Positions 33,902-42,817 are shown, numbered from the stretch's first letter. The stretch: DNA of 57,412 bases from Deltaproteobacteria bacterium RIFCSPHIGHO2_02_FULL_44_16 (GCA_001798185.1 MGRM01000023.1:1-57412); one strand, 5' to 3'. Numbers and translations: made by a program. The notes: a model not told the origin generated them from the letters alone.

Positions 33902-35836
33902 TTATTTCGTCACGAGTGTGAAGACAACGCGTCGATTTTTGGCTCGATCTTCAGGTGAAGAATTTGGCGCCACCGGCTCATTAGCACCATAGGCAACAGC
34001 GGTAAATTTCACATCGCGTCGAGCAAGCCGGCGCTTGAGATAATCGATCACCACTTGTGCACGATAACGGGAGATATTTGAATTCACGACTTTTTCCCCG
34101 ATACTGTCCGCATGCCCTTCAACGCGAATATGTCGAACCCAAGGATTCTGATCAATAAAGTCAGCAACGTGGTCTAAGATATTGTAGGCCTGAGCACGAA
34201 GAATGGCCTTATCAAAATCAAAATAGACCGGCTCAAGCGTGACAAGCTCTGCACCAGTGACAACGACCTCTTTGTCTTGATTCTCATCGGGACAACCGTC
34301 GTCATCCGCAAATCCATCTTTATCTTCGGAGCTATTCGGACATTGATCTTGATAATCGCGAATCCCATCACCATCAGTGTCTTCGTGCGCGAGCTTCGCA
34401 AGAACTGCCCATTGATCGTCATCATATTTCTTTTGCAAATCAAAATAAGTCATACAAGTCGGATCGTGTTTTTGAGGATCATATTGCTCTAACGTATTCG
34501 GACATTTTTCACCCAACAATACTGTTTTTGAAAAATCATAGTATTTTGGACAACCGGCATCATGCACACGCGCATCAAATTCCGATGGATCTGAAGGACA
34601 ACGACGGTTCATTTCAGCTGTCGAGAGATTCACGATATTAAAAACGTCTTCATCAGAATAGTTTTCGGAAAGAGTAAATATTTTTTCGCAGGAAGCATCA
34701 TGAATCTTCGGATTAAATTGTTCTGGCGAAGGACATCGGAAATAAAGTTCCGCGACATCTTGAAATTCATAATATTTGGGGCAACCTTCATCATGTATTT
34801 TCGGATCAAAATCTTCCGGAGCTGCCGGACAACGTTGTTGCAAAAGAGTATACACTTCAGGCGTGAGCTTTCGCTCTTTCTTGGTCACAATCGTTGTAAA
34901 TGCAATTTCATCTCGTCGCTGAAATTCTTCTGTATTCAGGCGATACCCTACGGAAGCGAGTGCACGAACACGTGCTCCACTTGCACCGCACACTGTGCAT
35001 GTTCCAGCTCCTGCTCTCACCGTCACACCAGATTTCCCAAGATCTGCACTCATACCGCCAAGAATTTCCATGGGACTCTCTTCGCGATCTTTAAAAAGGT
35101 TCCCGAGATTTGTCCAACCACTACTCTCTACAAAAACATGCTTATTTTTTCCGACACGATATTTTCCACCCGCTGAAAAAAGAAAACGATGTTGATAGTC
35201 GATATTTCGAATGGAAACATGTTTGCCTCCTTGATAACCTGCATTCAAAAGAAGAGACAAACGGGGAAGAAGAGCAACATCAAATGCGAGCAATCCCCCT
35301 CCCGTATAACTTGCATCTCCAACATAAGCGCTACTTTTCCCTGTGGGAATGGTCATAAAAGGAATCACCGCCAAACCTACCGGAAATCTCATCGGATCCA
35401 AAATGCGAGCTTTTACTTCAAGACGCATATCTCCAAAGCTGCGAGTATTGTCGGTTCCTGTGCCAGGAACAATATTAGGAGATTGAAAATAATTCACATA
35501 TACATAAGGAATGTCAGCTCCAACTTGAAGAACATCGAAAAGTCCAAACGCCACCATCGCATGCTGAACAAGAAGGTGATCAATCACACCTTGAAGACGA
35601 CTTCCAGCTTGGCGAATTTGAAATGGCCGATAGCCATACGACCCCAACAAAGCACCTGAGAATTGAAAGTGATATAACATCGTTGAATCGTGAGCTTGAA
35701 AAAACGTGCGTTGACCTATGGCGGGAACAAAAAAATCGGCATTGAGTTCTGTGGTCGCTGCCTCTGATTTTACAGAAATAAAAAGAAAAGAAAGAATGAG
35801 AAAAAGAACGGAGGCGAGATTGAAGATTCGATTCAT
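33902..35836 (-). CDS. OmpA-family outer-membrane protein with Cys-paired repeats
   Basis: The 644-residue protein has a signal peptide (LASVLFLILSFLFISVKSEA), a beta-barrel-like region (about 25-315), then four Cys-pair repeats of the form CP-x5-6-(F/Y)-(D/N)-x-x-(K/V)HD-x2-C (about 340-490), a thrombospondin type 3-like calcium segment (DTDGDGIRDYQDQCPNSSED), and a C-terminal OmpA domain with VYFDFDKAILR and HIRVEGHADSIG...NISRYRAQVV. The OmpA domain binds peptidoglycan. Start 35836 is chosen; 35842 and 35863 are alternatives. It follows bamB by 10 bases. Confidence 0.9.
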   Translation of the reverse strand: MNRIFNLASVLFLILSFLFISVKSEAATTELNADFFVPAIGQRTFFQAHDSTMLYHFQFSGALLGSYGYRPFQIRQAGSRLQGVIDHLLVQHAMVAFGLFDVLQVGADIPYVYVNYFQSPNIVPGTGTDNTRSFGDMRLEVKARILDPMRFPVGLAVIPFMTIPTGKSSAYVGDASYTGGGLLAFDVALLPRLSLLLNAGYQGGKHVSIRNIDYQHRFLFSAGGKYRVGKNKHVFVESSGWTNLGNLFKDREESPMEILGGMSADLGKSGVTVRAGAGTCTVCGASGARVRALASVGYRLNTEEFQRRDEIAFTTIVTKKERKLTPEVYTLLQQRCPAAPEDFDPKIHDEGCPKYYEFQDVAELYFRCPSPEQFNPKIHDASCEKIFTLSENYSDEDVFNIVNLSTAEMNRRCPSDPSEFDARVHDAGCPKYYDFSKTVLLGEKCPNTLEQYDPQKHDPTCMTYFDLQKKYDDDQWAVLAKLAHEDTDGDGIRDYQDQCPNSSEDKDGFADDDGCPDENQDKEVVVTGAELVTLEPVYFDFDKAILRAQAYNILDHVADFIDQNPWVRHIRVEGHADSIGEKVVNSNISRYRAQVVIDYLKRRLARRDVKFTAVAYGANEPVAPNSSPEDRAKNRRVVFTLVTK

Positions 35837-35846
35837 GACCATGATT

Positions 35847-37085
35847 TCACTGTATTTGAACATGCCTTGGTTTTAACTCCTTCATTCGATAACCAAGAAG
35901 TCTTCCTTTATTTGAAACCACATATACTTCATTCGCTATGACGAGAGGATCACCGAGACTCCCTTTTCGAACATAGAGGCGTTGAAGAATATCCCCTGTG
36001 TCTTGATCCAAAAACCAAAATTTATCTGATGTCGAAACAACCGCAAGAAAGTTTTCTCCTCCAGCCGCAGAAGAGATCTCAGCTGTTTCGAAATCCTGTT
36101 GCCAATGAAAATCCCCCGTTACAGGATGAAGTGATGTTAAAACTCCCGATCCTGTAACATAAAGTTTTTCATTTGCAAGGAGCAAATCATTTACACCTCC
36201 AACATCACGTGACCAAATGATTCGTCCATCGAGCGCATCAACTTTTGAAAGTTTTCCATCTGCTGAAGAACACAAAAGAGTATTTGCAAAAGGAACAATC
36301 GTTGCATCAACATCGTAAACAAGCTCACGACGATCACCGAGTTGACGGACCCACGCAAGCGAACCATCTTCCGGATGATATGCCATGAGCATGCCGGTCG
36401 CTGTCCCCACAAAAATTTTTCCAAAAGCAGCAACGGGCTTTGTCGCTTTTCGTACAGAAAATCCCCAACTTTTTTCATACGCCTCAGTATGCCAAACTTC
36501 GTCCCCTGTTTCACGATCAAGAGCAAAAAGTCGTCCCGATTGCGTAACAACATAGAGCTTTCCTTCGGAGGCTAAAGGGGGAGAGAGAATTTCATCATCG
36601 AGCCTTCTCTGCCACACGAGTATTCCACTCATGGCATTCAACGCGTAGACGTTTCCTCGAACATCGCCAAAAAAAACAACATCCTGATCGAGGTCTGCAG
36701 AGGCATGAACGGCTCCTTCAGTTTCAAAAACCCATTTTTTTCGCATCGGTTTTGTTTCAAGAGCGTAAAATTTTCCAGCGTCGACCCCGACATAGAGAAG
36801 ATCGTGATGGTAAAGAGGTGTTGTAAATTGGAAAGGACGACGATTCCAAAAACTCGACTTTTCAAATCGAATGACGCGACGATAAGAAACATGCAATTGA
36901 CGTATACTTCGCGTTTCACCTTTGAGTCTTCGATAAACAATCGGGGCTTTCGCCGATTCCCAACTTAAAACATGACGTTTTAATTTTGAAGGAGAGGCTA
37001 ATGCAGAAGGAATTGATATGATGAAAAGAAAAAAAATAAAAAAAAGTTTTGTAAAAATCAGGGTTTGTTTGCAAAACCCTCGCAT
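35847..37085 (-). CDS. bamB: Outer-membrane assembly protein BamB-like (PQQ beta-propeller)
   Basis: The protein has a signal segment (LFFIFFLFIISIPSALAS) and repeated propeller blades such as VFFGDVRGNVYALNAMSG, VWQRRLDDEILSPP, and GRLFALDRETGDEVWHTE. This is the PQQ-like beta-propeller of BamB, which helps fold outer-membrane proteins. The order yfgM-bamB beside der supports the call. ATG 37085 lies at the very edge of a family A repeat and no ribosome-binding site is visible, so the repeat sits where the translation signal should be. The frame extends 47 codons further through the repeat; that extension is not credible. Confidence 0.8.
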   Translation of the reverse strand: MRGFCKQTLIFTKLFFIFFLFIISIPSALASPSKLKRHVLSWESAKAPIVYRRLKGETRSIRQLHVSYRRVIRFEKSSFWNRRPFQFTTPLYHHDLLYVGVDAGKFYALETKPMRKKWVFETEGAVHASADLDQDVVFFGDVRGNVYALNAMSGILVWQRRLDDEILSPPLASEGKLYVVTQSGRLFALDRETGDEVWHTEAYEKSWGFSVRKATKPVAAFGKIFVGTATGMLMAYHPEDGSLAWVRQLGDRRELVYDVDATIVPFANTLLCSSADGKLSKVDALDGRIIWSRDVGGVNDLLLANEKLYVTGSGVLTSLHPVTGDFHWQQDFETAEISSAAGGENFLAVVSTSDKFWFLDQDTGDILQRLYVRKGSLGDPLVIANEVYVVSNKGRLLGYRMKELKPRHVQIQ

Positions 37086-37187
37086 GTCATTGCGAGGAAT
37101 CCGCCACGCTTTATGGCGGGTGACGAAGCAATCTCCCGCAGATAGTATTCTCAGGAGATCGCCACGCCCTTCGGGCTCGCGATGACA
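37085..37187. repeat. Dispersed palindromic repeat, family A, copy 4
   Basis: It begins TGTCATTGCGAGGAATCCG and ends GGAGATCGCCACGCCC and GGGCTCGCGATGACA, with GACGAAGCAATCTCCC inside. It carries an extra hairpin (CCGCCACGCTTTATGGCGGG). It fills the gap between yfgM and bamB and touches the presumed bamB start codon. Confidence 0.9.
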
Positions 37188-37204
37188 TTCTTTGCAAATA
37201 GAGT

Positions 37205-37873
37205 TTATGGATGCGCTGAATACCATAACAGATGTTCCTCACTCTTTTCTTTTAGGACCGTCTCTTTATCCTGCTTTCGGATTTCTTCAAAAATCTTTTG
37301 CGCTTCTTCCTTCTTTCCCAAGCGTTGGAGAGATAATGCTTCTTGATATTGACTCTGAACTTTCAACATATTGTGAGGGAAACTCGCTGCTTCTTTATAA
37401 AAGCTCAAAGCTTCATCATGTTTTTCCTGCTTTGTCGCAAGAGCTCCGAGCCCGTGAAGCGCTGAGACATGTAACATCGGTTGTTGATCCGTGTGTTTGA
37501 CAAGTTGCTGGTAATATCCCTTTGTGTCCTCGTCTTTTTCCATTGCTTGAGCATGACGAGCAAGCTCGAAGAGAGCGAGCTTTCCAGAAGGAGTTCGAAC
37601 ATATTGAGTTGCGATCTGCTTGAGCGCTTCAATTTGTTGATGTTGATCTTCAAGTTTACGCGCCTGATAATATTCATCTGCCGCTTTTTCGACACGATAA
37701 TCCCAATAAAAAGCCGCAGACCAGATCACGAGAAGAAAGGCAATGATGCCGCTGGCAATTTTGACCATCAGTCGCCATCTCAGATAAAACCATTGCAACA
37801 TTGTTCGTGAGGGATCTCCTGTCCCCTTTGACTTGATCTCCCACGCGTTTGGATAGCGTTTATAAGTTCCCAT
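37205..37873 (-). CDS. yfgM: YfgM-like TPR membrane protein
   Basis: The 222-residue protein has a single membrane helix (IASGIIAFLLVIWSAAFYW, about 39-57) after a basic N-terminus and a periplasmic TPR region with repeats such as PSGKLALFELARHAQAM and HDEALSFYKEAA. YfgM-type proteins act with the SecYEG-PpiD translocon ancillary complex in the periplasm. The order yfgM-bamB next to der is the same as in enterobacteria, though der is on the other strand here. tRNA-Met lies 15 bases upstream. Confidence 0.82.
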   Translation of the reverse strand: MGTYKRYPNAWEIKSKGTGDPSRTMLQWFYLRWRLMVKIASGIIAFLLVIWSAAFYWDYRVEKAADEYYQARKLEDQHQQIEALKQIATQYVRTPSGKLALFELARHAQAMEKDEDTKGYYQQLVKHTDQQPMLHVSALHGLGALATKQEKHDEALSFYKEAASFPHNMLKVQSQYQEALSLQRLGKKEEAQKIFEEIRKQDKETVLKEKSEEHLLWYSAHP

Positions 37874-37888
37874 AATCTCCTCAGGTTG

Positions 37889-37962
37889 TAGCGGGGGGCG
37901 GGATCGAACCGCCGACCTACGGGTTATGAATCCGTCGCTCTCACCATCTGAGCTACCCCGCC
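37889..37962 (-). tRNA. tRNA-Met (anticodon CAT)
   Basis: The minus strand folds as a 74-nt cloverleaf: acceptor GGCGGGG/CCCCGCT with a terminal G-U pair, D arm GCTCAGATGGTGAGAGC, anticodon stem ACGGA/CCCGT with one A-C mismatch around TTCATAA, and T arm GGCGG-TTCGATC-CCGCC. CAT could be elongator Met or a modified Ile tRNA; the sequence fits elongator Met. CCA is not encoded. A good promoter lies just upstream. Confidence 0.93.
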
Positions 37963-37975
37963 AAAAAGAACCATA

Positions 37976-38003
37976 AAATTAATGGTTTTGGGTATCTTGT
38001 CAA
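37976..38003 (-). promoter_or_regulatory. Sigma-70-like promoter of tRNA-Met
   Basis: On the minus strand TTGACA (38003-37998) is followed after 16 bases by TAATTT (37981-37976), and the tRNA begins 13 bases later. The -35 box is a perfect consensus match and the -10 matches four of six positions. The position fits a short tRNA leader. Confidence 0.65.
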
Positions 38004-38055
38004 CTAAGTTCGCCGTAGACTTTTCGGGAAAAAGAAGTATGAGCGTTCTTACCTT

Positions 38056-39360
38056 ATGAAACCCTTCGTAGCTATCATCGGCCGTGCCAATGTCGGGAAA
38101 TCCCGTCTTTTTAACCGTCTTACCGGAAAAAGTCAGGCCATTGTCCACGATCAACCGGGAATCACTCGAGATCGACTCTATGCTCCCTGTTTTTGGGCGG
38201 GTCGCGAATTTATTCTCATTGATAGCGGCGGCGTCGATCTTGAGGCGAGTTCCACACTTGATCAAGCGGTCACGGAACAGAGTCTTATGGCACTTGAAGA
38301 AGCAGATCTGATTATTGCGCTTTTTGATGGAACAACAGAACCGACATCGACCGATTACGAACTGATGAAACGTCTCAGAAATACAAAAAAACCTGTTCTT
38401 TTTACCATGAACAAAATCGATACGGATCGAAACGAACCTCATGTTGCTTCATACTATCAATTTGGTCTCACCTCTCTCCTTCTCGTCTCAGCCGAACACG
38501 GTCGTGGCATCGGAGAGCTCCTTGATGAAGTGGTCGAAAAACTTCCTAAACTTCCAGAAGAAGAAGAGAAAAATAAAAACGAACCGCATGTGGCGATCAT
38601 CGGCCGTCCAAACGTGGGGAAATCAACCTTGATCAATCGTTTCGTCGGGGAGAAGCGTGTCCTTGTCCATGAAACTCCTGGAACAACGCGCGATGCGATC
38701 GATGTCGCAGTTACCTATGACGAAAAACCATATCTCTTTGTGGATACGGCTGGCGTCAGCAAACATAAACTCGACGTTGATTATCTTGAAGGCATCACCA
38801 CGATGAGAACACTGCGCACAGTTGATCGATGTCACATCGCTGTCTTGATGATCGATGCGAATATTGGATTAACCCATCGCGATCGAAATCTGGCTGATTA
38901 TGTTTTTGATCAGGGCAAAGGTTTGCTCCTTGCCGTTAATAAAAGTGATCTGCTTGAAAAAAACTGGGAAGAATATATTGAATCGCTGCGCGATCTTCTC
39001 GGTGAGCTTCGTGATATTCCCATTCTTCGACTTTCAGCCAAAACGGGACAGGGATGTCTTAAAATTTTTCCTGGAATCCAAGAACTCTATAAAGCACTGG
39101 GATCAAAACTCTCAACTTCAGAGCTCAATAAACTTCTTGAGCGTGCTCTCTCTGAGCATCATCTTCCTGCGTATCGTGGAAAAAGCATTCGCATTTATTA
39201 TGGAACACAAATGGGAACTTTTCCTCCGCGCTTTGTCTTTTTTTCAAACGCGCCACAAGGCATTGCAACCAGTTATCGTCGCTATTTGACAAAAGCTATA
39301 AAAACAACGCTTGGCATACGCGGGATTCCACTTCGATTGCAATTTCGAAAGAAAACGTAA
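38056..39360 (+). CDS. der: GTPase Der (EngA)
   Basis: Der is an essential GTPase for 50S ribosome maturation. It is unusual in having two G domains in tandem: G1 GRANVGKSRLFN near residue 9 with G3 DSGGV, and a second G1 GRPNVGKSTLIN near 184 with DTAGV and NKSD. A C-terminal KH-like domain ends PLRLQFRKKT. Length 434 fits. The start lacks a clear ribosome-binding site. A hairpin at its stop codon separates it from the converging DnaJ-PilZ gene. Confidence 0.96.
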   Translation: MKPFVAIIGRANVGKSRLFNRLTGKSQAIVHDQPGITRDRLYAPCFWAGREFILIDSGGVDLEASSTLDQAVTEQSLMALEEADLIIALFDGTTEPTSTDYELMKRLRNTKKPVLFTMNKIDTDRNEPHVASYYQFGLTSLLLVSAEHGRGIGELLDEVVEKLPKLPEEEEKNKNEPHVAIIGRPNVGKSTLINRFVGEKRVLVHETPGTTRDAIDVAVTYDEKPYLFVDTAGVSKHKLDVDYLEGITTMRTLRTVDRCHIAVLMIDANIGLTHRDRNLADYVFDQGKGLLLAVNKSDLLEKNWEEYIESLRDLLGELRDIPILRLSAKTGQGCLKIFPGIQELYKALGSKLSTSELNKLLERALSEHHLPAYRGKSIRIYYGTQMGTFPPRFVFFSNAPQGIATSYRRYLTKAIKTTLGIRGIPLRLQFRKKT

Positions 39361-39361
39361 G

Positions 39362-39384
39362 TAGGGGCGAACGGTGTTCGCCCT
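39362..39384. terminator. Hairpin between converging genes
   Basis: TAGGGGCGAAC pairs with GTTCGCCCTA around GGT, with one bulged G. It starts two bases after the der stop and overlaps the stop codon of the DnaJ-PilZ gene, so it may end transcription from both sides. T-runs are weak. The GTAGGGGCGAACGGTGTTCGCCC form also occurs as a dispersed motif in other bacterial genomes. Confidence 0.5.
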
Positions 39385-39934
39385 AAATCATAAAACGTCC
39401 ATCAATATCTTCAACTTCCTGATCAAAGGCAATACCCGCTTCATAGAGACGTTCAAACAAGGAAGGATTTGTCATTCGCGACCAACGCACCGTACCGCGA
39501 AGGGCTTGTGTTGTCGGATTTGCGCTGGTGATCGTAATCTCTTGTCCTTTACCCAAAGGTTCAGACGTTACCAACTTTAATCCTCCGTATGAAATATCTC
39601 TCACTCGAGCAGAATACCAACGACTGTCATGCACAAGACAATACGAAATAATGATATTCACCGAACGACGAAAGGCTTGACGTCGCTCTTCATTTTTCTT
39701 TCGTGTGATCTTCTTCTGTGTGGTGCGCAAAATGAGATCATACTCACGCCGCTTCTGAGGATCGCGCAAGATTGCATAGGCCACGTTGATTTCAGAAGCT
39801 TCGCGCTCATCACCACCGAGATCAGGATGTTTTTTGAGAGAGTACAAAAGCGCACGATATGCCGCGGTAATAATTTCTACCGGAGCATCAGCGCTGACAC
39901 GCAGAATTTCATAATAATTACGGAGAGATTTCAT
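39383..39934 (-). CDS. DnaJ-PilZ fusion protein
   Basis: Residues 1-70 form a J domain (NYYEILRVSADAPVEIITAA, the HPD motif in KKHPDLGG, NVAYAILRDPQKRREYD), which stimulates Hsp70 chaperones. Residues about 80-183 form a PilZ domain with the c-di-GMP-binding RxxxR in ERRQAFRRSVN and DISYGGLKL. The two are seldom joined. It overlaps the era start by one base and ends the long minus-strand block, so it is cotranscribed with era and rnc. Its role, perhaps c-di-GMP-controlled chaperone targeting, is inference. Confidence 0.88.
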   Translation of the reverse strand: MKSLRNYYEILRVSADAPVEIITAAYRALLYSLKKHPDLGGDEREASEINVAYAILRDPQKRREYDLILRTTQKKITRKKNEERRQAFRRSVNIIISYCLVHDSRWYSARVRDISYGGLKLVTSEPLGKGQEITITSANPTTQALRGTVRWSRMTNPSLFERLYEAGIAFDQEVEDIDGRFMI

Positions 39935-40815
39935 TAAAAAATAACTCCAAAGTCTTCAATCTTTTTAGAATTTTTGGTCCATCCTTCATCGACCTGAACA
40001 AAAAGATCTAAGAAAACTTTTGTTTCGACCAGTTCTTCGATCCGTTTTCTTGCGAGCGTCCCGATGTTTTTAATGCGTTCGCCGCCCTTTCCAATCACCA
40101 TTTTCTTTTGCGCCTCTTTTTCCACCACAATCGTTGCTTTAATCTTCGTGATATTTTGCTTCTCTGTCGGTTCCTGAAATTCTTCGAGATGCACAAGGGT
40201 TGCATACGGAATTTCTTGATGCATCTGTAAAAAAACTTGCTCTCGAATAATTTCGGAAACTAAAAATCGGACGGGATGCTGTGTATAGATATCCGTCGGA
40301 AACATCGGTTCCCCTTCAGTGAGAAAGCTCTCAAGCGTTTGAAGCAACTCTCCAATCCCAATGTTTTTCAGTGCTGAGATCACGAGAAGTTCTTTTACTT
40401 TCCATTCATCATGAATTTTTTTTGCGAAACGATCGAGATCCTTTTTTTGAAGAAGATCTCCTTTATTCAACGCAACGACATGGGGTTTATGCGCAATTTT
40501 GCGATAGAGTTGTTCGCTTCGAGCAGAATCGATATTCCAAGGATCTACCAGAAAACAGACGATATCAGCATCTTCAATCACTTGATGAAGGACACTCATC
40601 ATCGACTGCGAAAGCGCCTGAGATGAAACATGGAAACCAGGACTATCGAGAAAAACAATTTGAGATTCCGGACGATTCAGAATTCCCACAATACGATTAC
40701 GCGTTGTTTGTGGTTTTGGAGTGACAATCGCAAGGCTCTCACCAAGAATATGATTGAGAAGCGTCGATTTTCCAACGTTTGGTTCACCAAGAAGCGCAAC
40801 CGTTCCAAATTTCAT
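39934..40815 (-). CDS. era: GTPase Era
   Basis: Era binds 16S rRNA and assists 30S maturation. The 293-residue protein has G1 GEPNVGKSTLLN near residue 10, the switch segment PKPQTTRNRI, G3 DSPGFH, G4 NKGD, and a C-terminal KH domain with VIGKGGERIKNIG. It overlaps rnc upstream by four bases (the start region of Era against the stop of rnc) and DnaJ-PilZ downstream by one base. The rnc-era order is the usual one. Confidence 0.96.
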   Translation of the reverse strand: MKFGTVALLGEPNVGKSTLLNHILGESLAIVTPKPQTTRNRIVGILNRPESQIVFLDSPGFHVSSQALSQSMMSVLHQVIEDADIVCFLVDPWNIDSARSEQLYRKIAHKPHVVALNKGDLLQKKDLDRFAKKIHDEWKVKELLVISALKNIGIGELLQTLESFLTEGEPMFPTDIYTQHPVRFLVSEIIREQVFLQMHQEIPYATLVHLEEFQEPTEKQNITKIKATIVVEKEAQKKMVIGKGGERIKNIGTLARKRIEELVETKVFLDLFVQVDEGWTKNSKKIEDFGVIF

Positions 40816-41534
40816 GACTTGTTCTCTTTTCGTATTTTTTCAAGCGCTTGTTTCGCCGCATCTTGCTCGGCCGCCTTTTTGCTGCTTCCGCTTCCAACAC
40901 TTTTCTCTTCACCACAAATCGAGAGACTGATTTCAAATGTTTTTTGATGATCAGGTCCAGAAGTGCGAAGAAGAGTATACCGAGGAATAGATCGAAAACG
41001 ACTTTGTGATTCCTCTTGAAGTTGCGTTTTATAATCTTTGACGAATTCCACTCCACTTACTTCCTTGAGCAACGGTTCATAGTGATGGTGCACCACTTCA
41101 AACGCTTTGAGAAAACCACGATCAAAATAAACAGCGCCGAGAAGAGCTTCAAAAGCATCCGAGAGAATCGATGATTTTTCTCGACCTCCTGTTTGCTCTT
41201 CTCCTTTTCCTAAAAATAAAAACTCTCCAAGCTTCATGTTCCGCGCAAGCTCAGCCAATTGCTCTTCATTGACAATAGCAGCGCGAAGTTTTGAGAGATC
41301 CCCTTCTGCATGCTCGGGGAATCGTTCCATGAGAAGATGACTCACGGCAAGTTCCAACACCGCATCACCCAAAAATTCATATCGCTCATTATGTTCGAGC
41401 GCGGGTAAACGCTGTTCGTTTGCATAAGATTTATGCGTTAATGCGCACTTAAGATGCGTTCGCTCTCGAAAGCTGTAGTGAAAGAGCTTTTCAAACGCCT
41501 TAAGTTGTTTTTTTTCTTCTGAAGTGATTGGCAT
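40812..41534 (-). CDS. rnc: Ribonuclease III
   Basis: RNase III cleaves double-stranded RNA, including rRNA precursors. The 240-residue protein has the endonuclease domain with LTHKSYANE and the catalytic signature NERYEFLGDAVLELAVS, SDAFEALLGAVYFD, and a C-terminal dsRNA-binding domain (DYKTQLQEESQSR and GSGSSKKAAEQDAAKQAL). ATG 41534 gives the standard N-terminus. It lies inside the mtaB reading frame by 97 bases, an unusually long overlap. Confidence 0.95.
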   Translation of the reverse strand: MPITSEEKKQLKAFEKLFHYSFRERTHLKCALTHKSYANEQRLPALEHNERYEFLGDAVLELAVSHLLMERFPEHAEGDLSKLRAAIVNEEQLAELARNMKLGEFLFLGKGEEQTGGREKSSILSDAFEALLGAVYFDRGFLKAFEVVHHHYEPLLKEVSGVEFVKDYKTQLQEESQSRFRSIPRYTLLRTSGPDHQKTFEISLSICGEEKSVGSGSSKKAAEQDAAKQALEKIRKENKS

Positions 41535-42817
41535 CGTCCGTAAACTTTTCCGTCATGGACTCTCTCAATAAGAACTTCTTCAGATGCGCCATGACGTGCA
41601 CCTGTGTCAGGATATAAGATGGGCACATTATTATCGCTGATCCCATGAAGAAATCCTTCTTCATCTTTTTGTTTCGACGTCACAATAACGGGAAGCGTTT
41701 CTCCAATTTGGCTCTGATAAAATTTCTCTCTTTTCGCATGAGCAAGAGAAGTCAGAAGACGCGCACGTCGCTGAATCTCATTCTTTGCAACTTGTGCTGA
41801 CATTGTTTCTGCAACAGTTTCCGGACGAGCAGAAAAAGGAAAAACATGGAGCCATGCAAATGAAAGTTCCTCTAGGAATTGATGCGTGCGTTTAAAATCT
41901 TCTTCAGTTTCACCTGGAAATCCGACCATAATATCAGCCGCAATAAAAAAACCTTTCGAATTTTCAGTGAGCGCTTCAATGATTCTTTTTGCGTCAGCGC
42001 TTTTGGTTCGTCGTCGCATCAAGCGAAGAACGGAGTCAGAAGCGCTCTGCAAGGAGAGATGAAGATGACGGGCAAGTCTTTTTTCGGAAAGAAAAAGTTC
42101 TAAAAGATCCGGATCAAGACATTCAGGATCGAGAGATGAAAGACGAATACGACGAACAGACGTCTTTGCATATATTTCTTGCAGAAGATGAGAAAGTTTT
42201 GGTTGCCCTTGAAGGTCGCGACCATAACTTCCGATATGAATCCCAGTGATGATCACCTCTTCATAACCCGCATCGACCAAACGATGAACATCATCGACCA
42301 AAAGCGCGACAGGACGACTTCGGCTTTTGCCACGAGCTTTCCAAATCGCACAATAGGCACATCGAAAATTACAACCATCTTGGATCTTCAGATAAGCGCG
42401 TGCGCGATCTTGGGAAAGAGGAACAGATTCATCAAAAGTAGAAGGGGGCGCATCCGTCACAAGAAAACTTTGAGCAAGATATCGAATCACTTCTTCACGT
42501 TGCTGCGTTCCAAAAACAGCGTCAACGCCTTCAATACTTTCTAAACTTTGAGGAGAAATTTGTGCGGTGCAACCGGTCGCGATGACAAGCGCCAGAGGAT
42601 TTTGTCGATGCGCACGACGAAGCGCTTGACGACCTTGATGATCCGCATGCGCTGTCACCGTACACGTATTCACCACATAGGCATCTGCTTCCGATGAAAA
42701 AGGAACAATCTGAAAACCGAGACGTTCACATATAACTTGAAGCTGCTGCGTATCAAAAAAATTCGCTTTGCAGCCCAGCGTTTCAAAAGCCACTCGCGGC
42801 TTTTTCATTGAATCCAT
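41438..42817 (-). CDS. mtaB: tRNA (t6A37) methylthiotransferase MtaB
   Basis: MtaB is a radical-SAM enzyme adding a methylthio group to t6A37 in tRNA. The 459-residue protein has the N-terminal UPF0004 domain with cysteines (ETLGCKANFFD, NTCTVTAHAD, ATGCTAQ), the radical-SAM cluster motif DGCNFRCAYCAIWKARG, and a TRAM domain ending VYGRCQ. After that come about 29 residues (rich in Lys, Arg) with no family counterpart, read from within rnc because the stop is delayed 97 bases into it. Its start overlaps mnmA by 13 bases. Confidence 0.9.
   Translation of the reverse strand: MDSMKKPRVAFETLGCKANFFDTQQLQVICERLGFQIVPFSSEADAYVVNTCTVTAHADHQGRQALRRAHRQNPLALVIATGCTAQISPQSLESIEGVDAVFGTQQREEVIRYLAQSFLVTDAPPSTFDESVPLSQDRARAYLKIQDGCNFRCAYCAIWKARGKSRSRPVALLVDDVHRLVDAGYEEVIITGIHIGSYGRDLQGQPKLSHLLQEIYAKTSVRRIRLSSLDPECLDPDLLELFLSEKRLARHLHLSLQSASDSVLRLMRRRTKSADAKRIIEALTENSKGFFIAADIMVGFPGETEEDFKRTHQFLEELSFAWLHVFPFSARPETVAETMSAQVAKNEIQRRARLLTSLAHAKREKFYQSQIGETLPVIVTSKQKDEEGFLHGISDNNVPILYPDTGARHGASEEVLIERVHDGKVYGRCQSLQKKKNNLRRLKSSFTTAFESERILSAH

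Noticed and set aside
37086-37226. bamB starting at 37226
   Set aside because: The first 47 codons are the translated family A repeat (CHREPEGRGDL-type), which occurs in other frames elsewhere.
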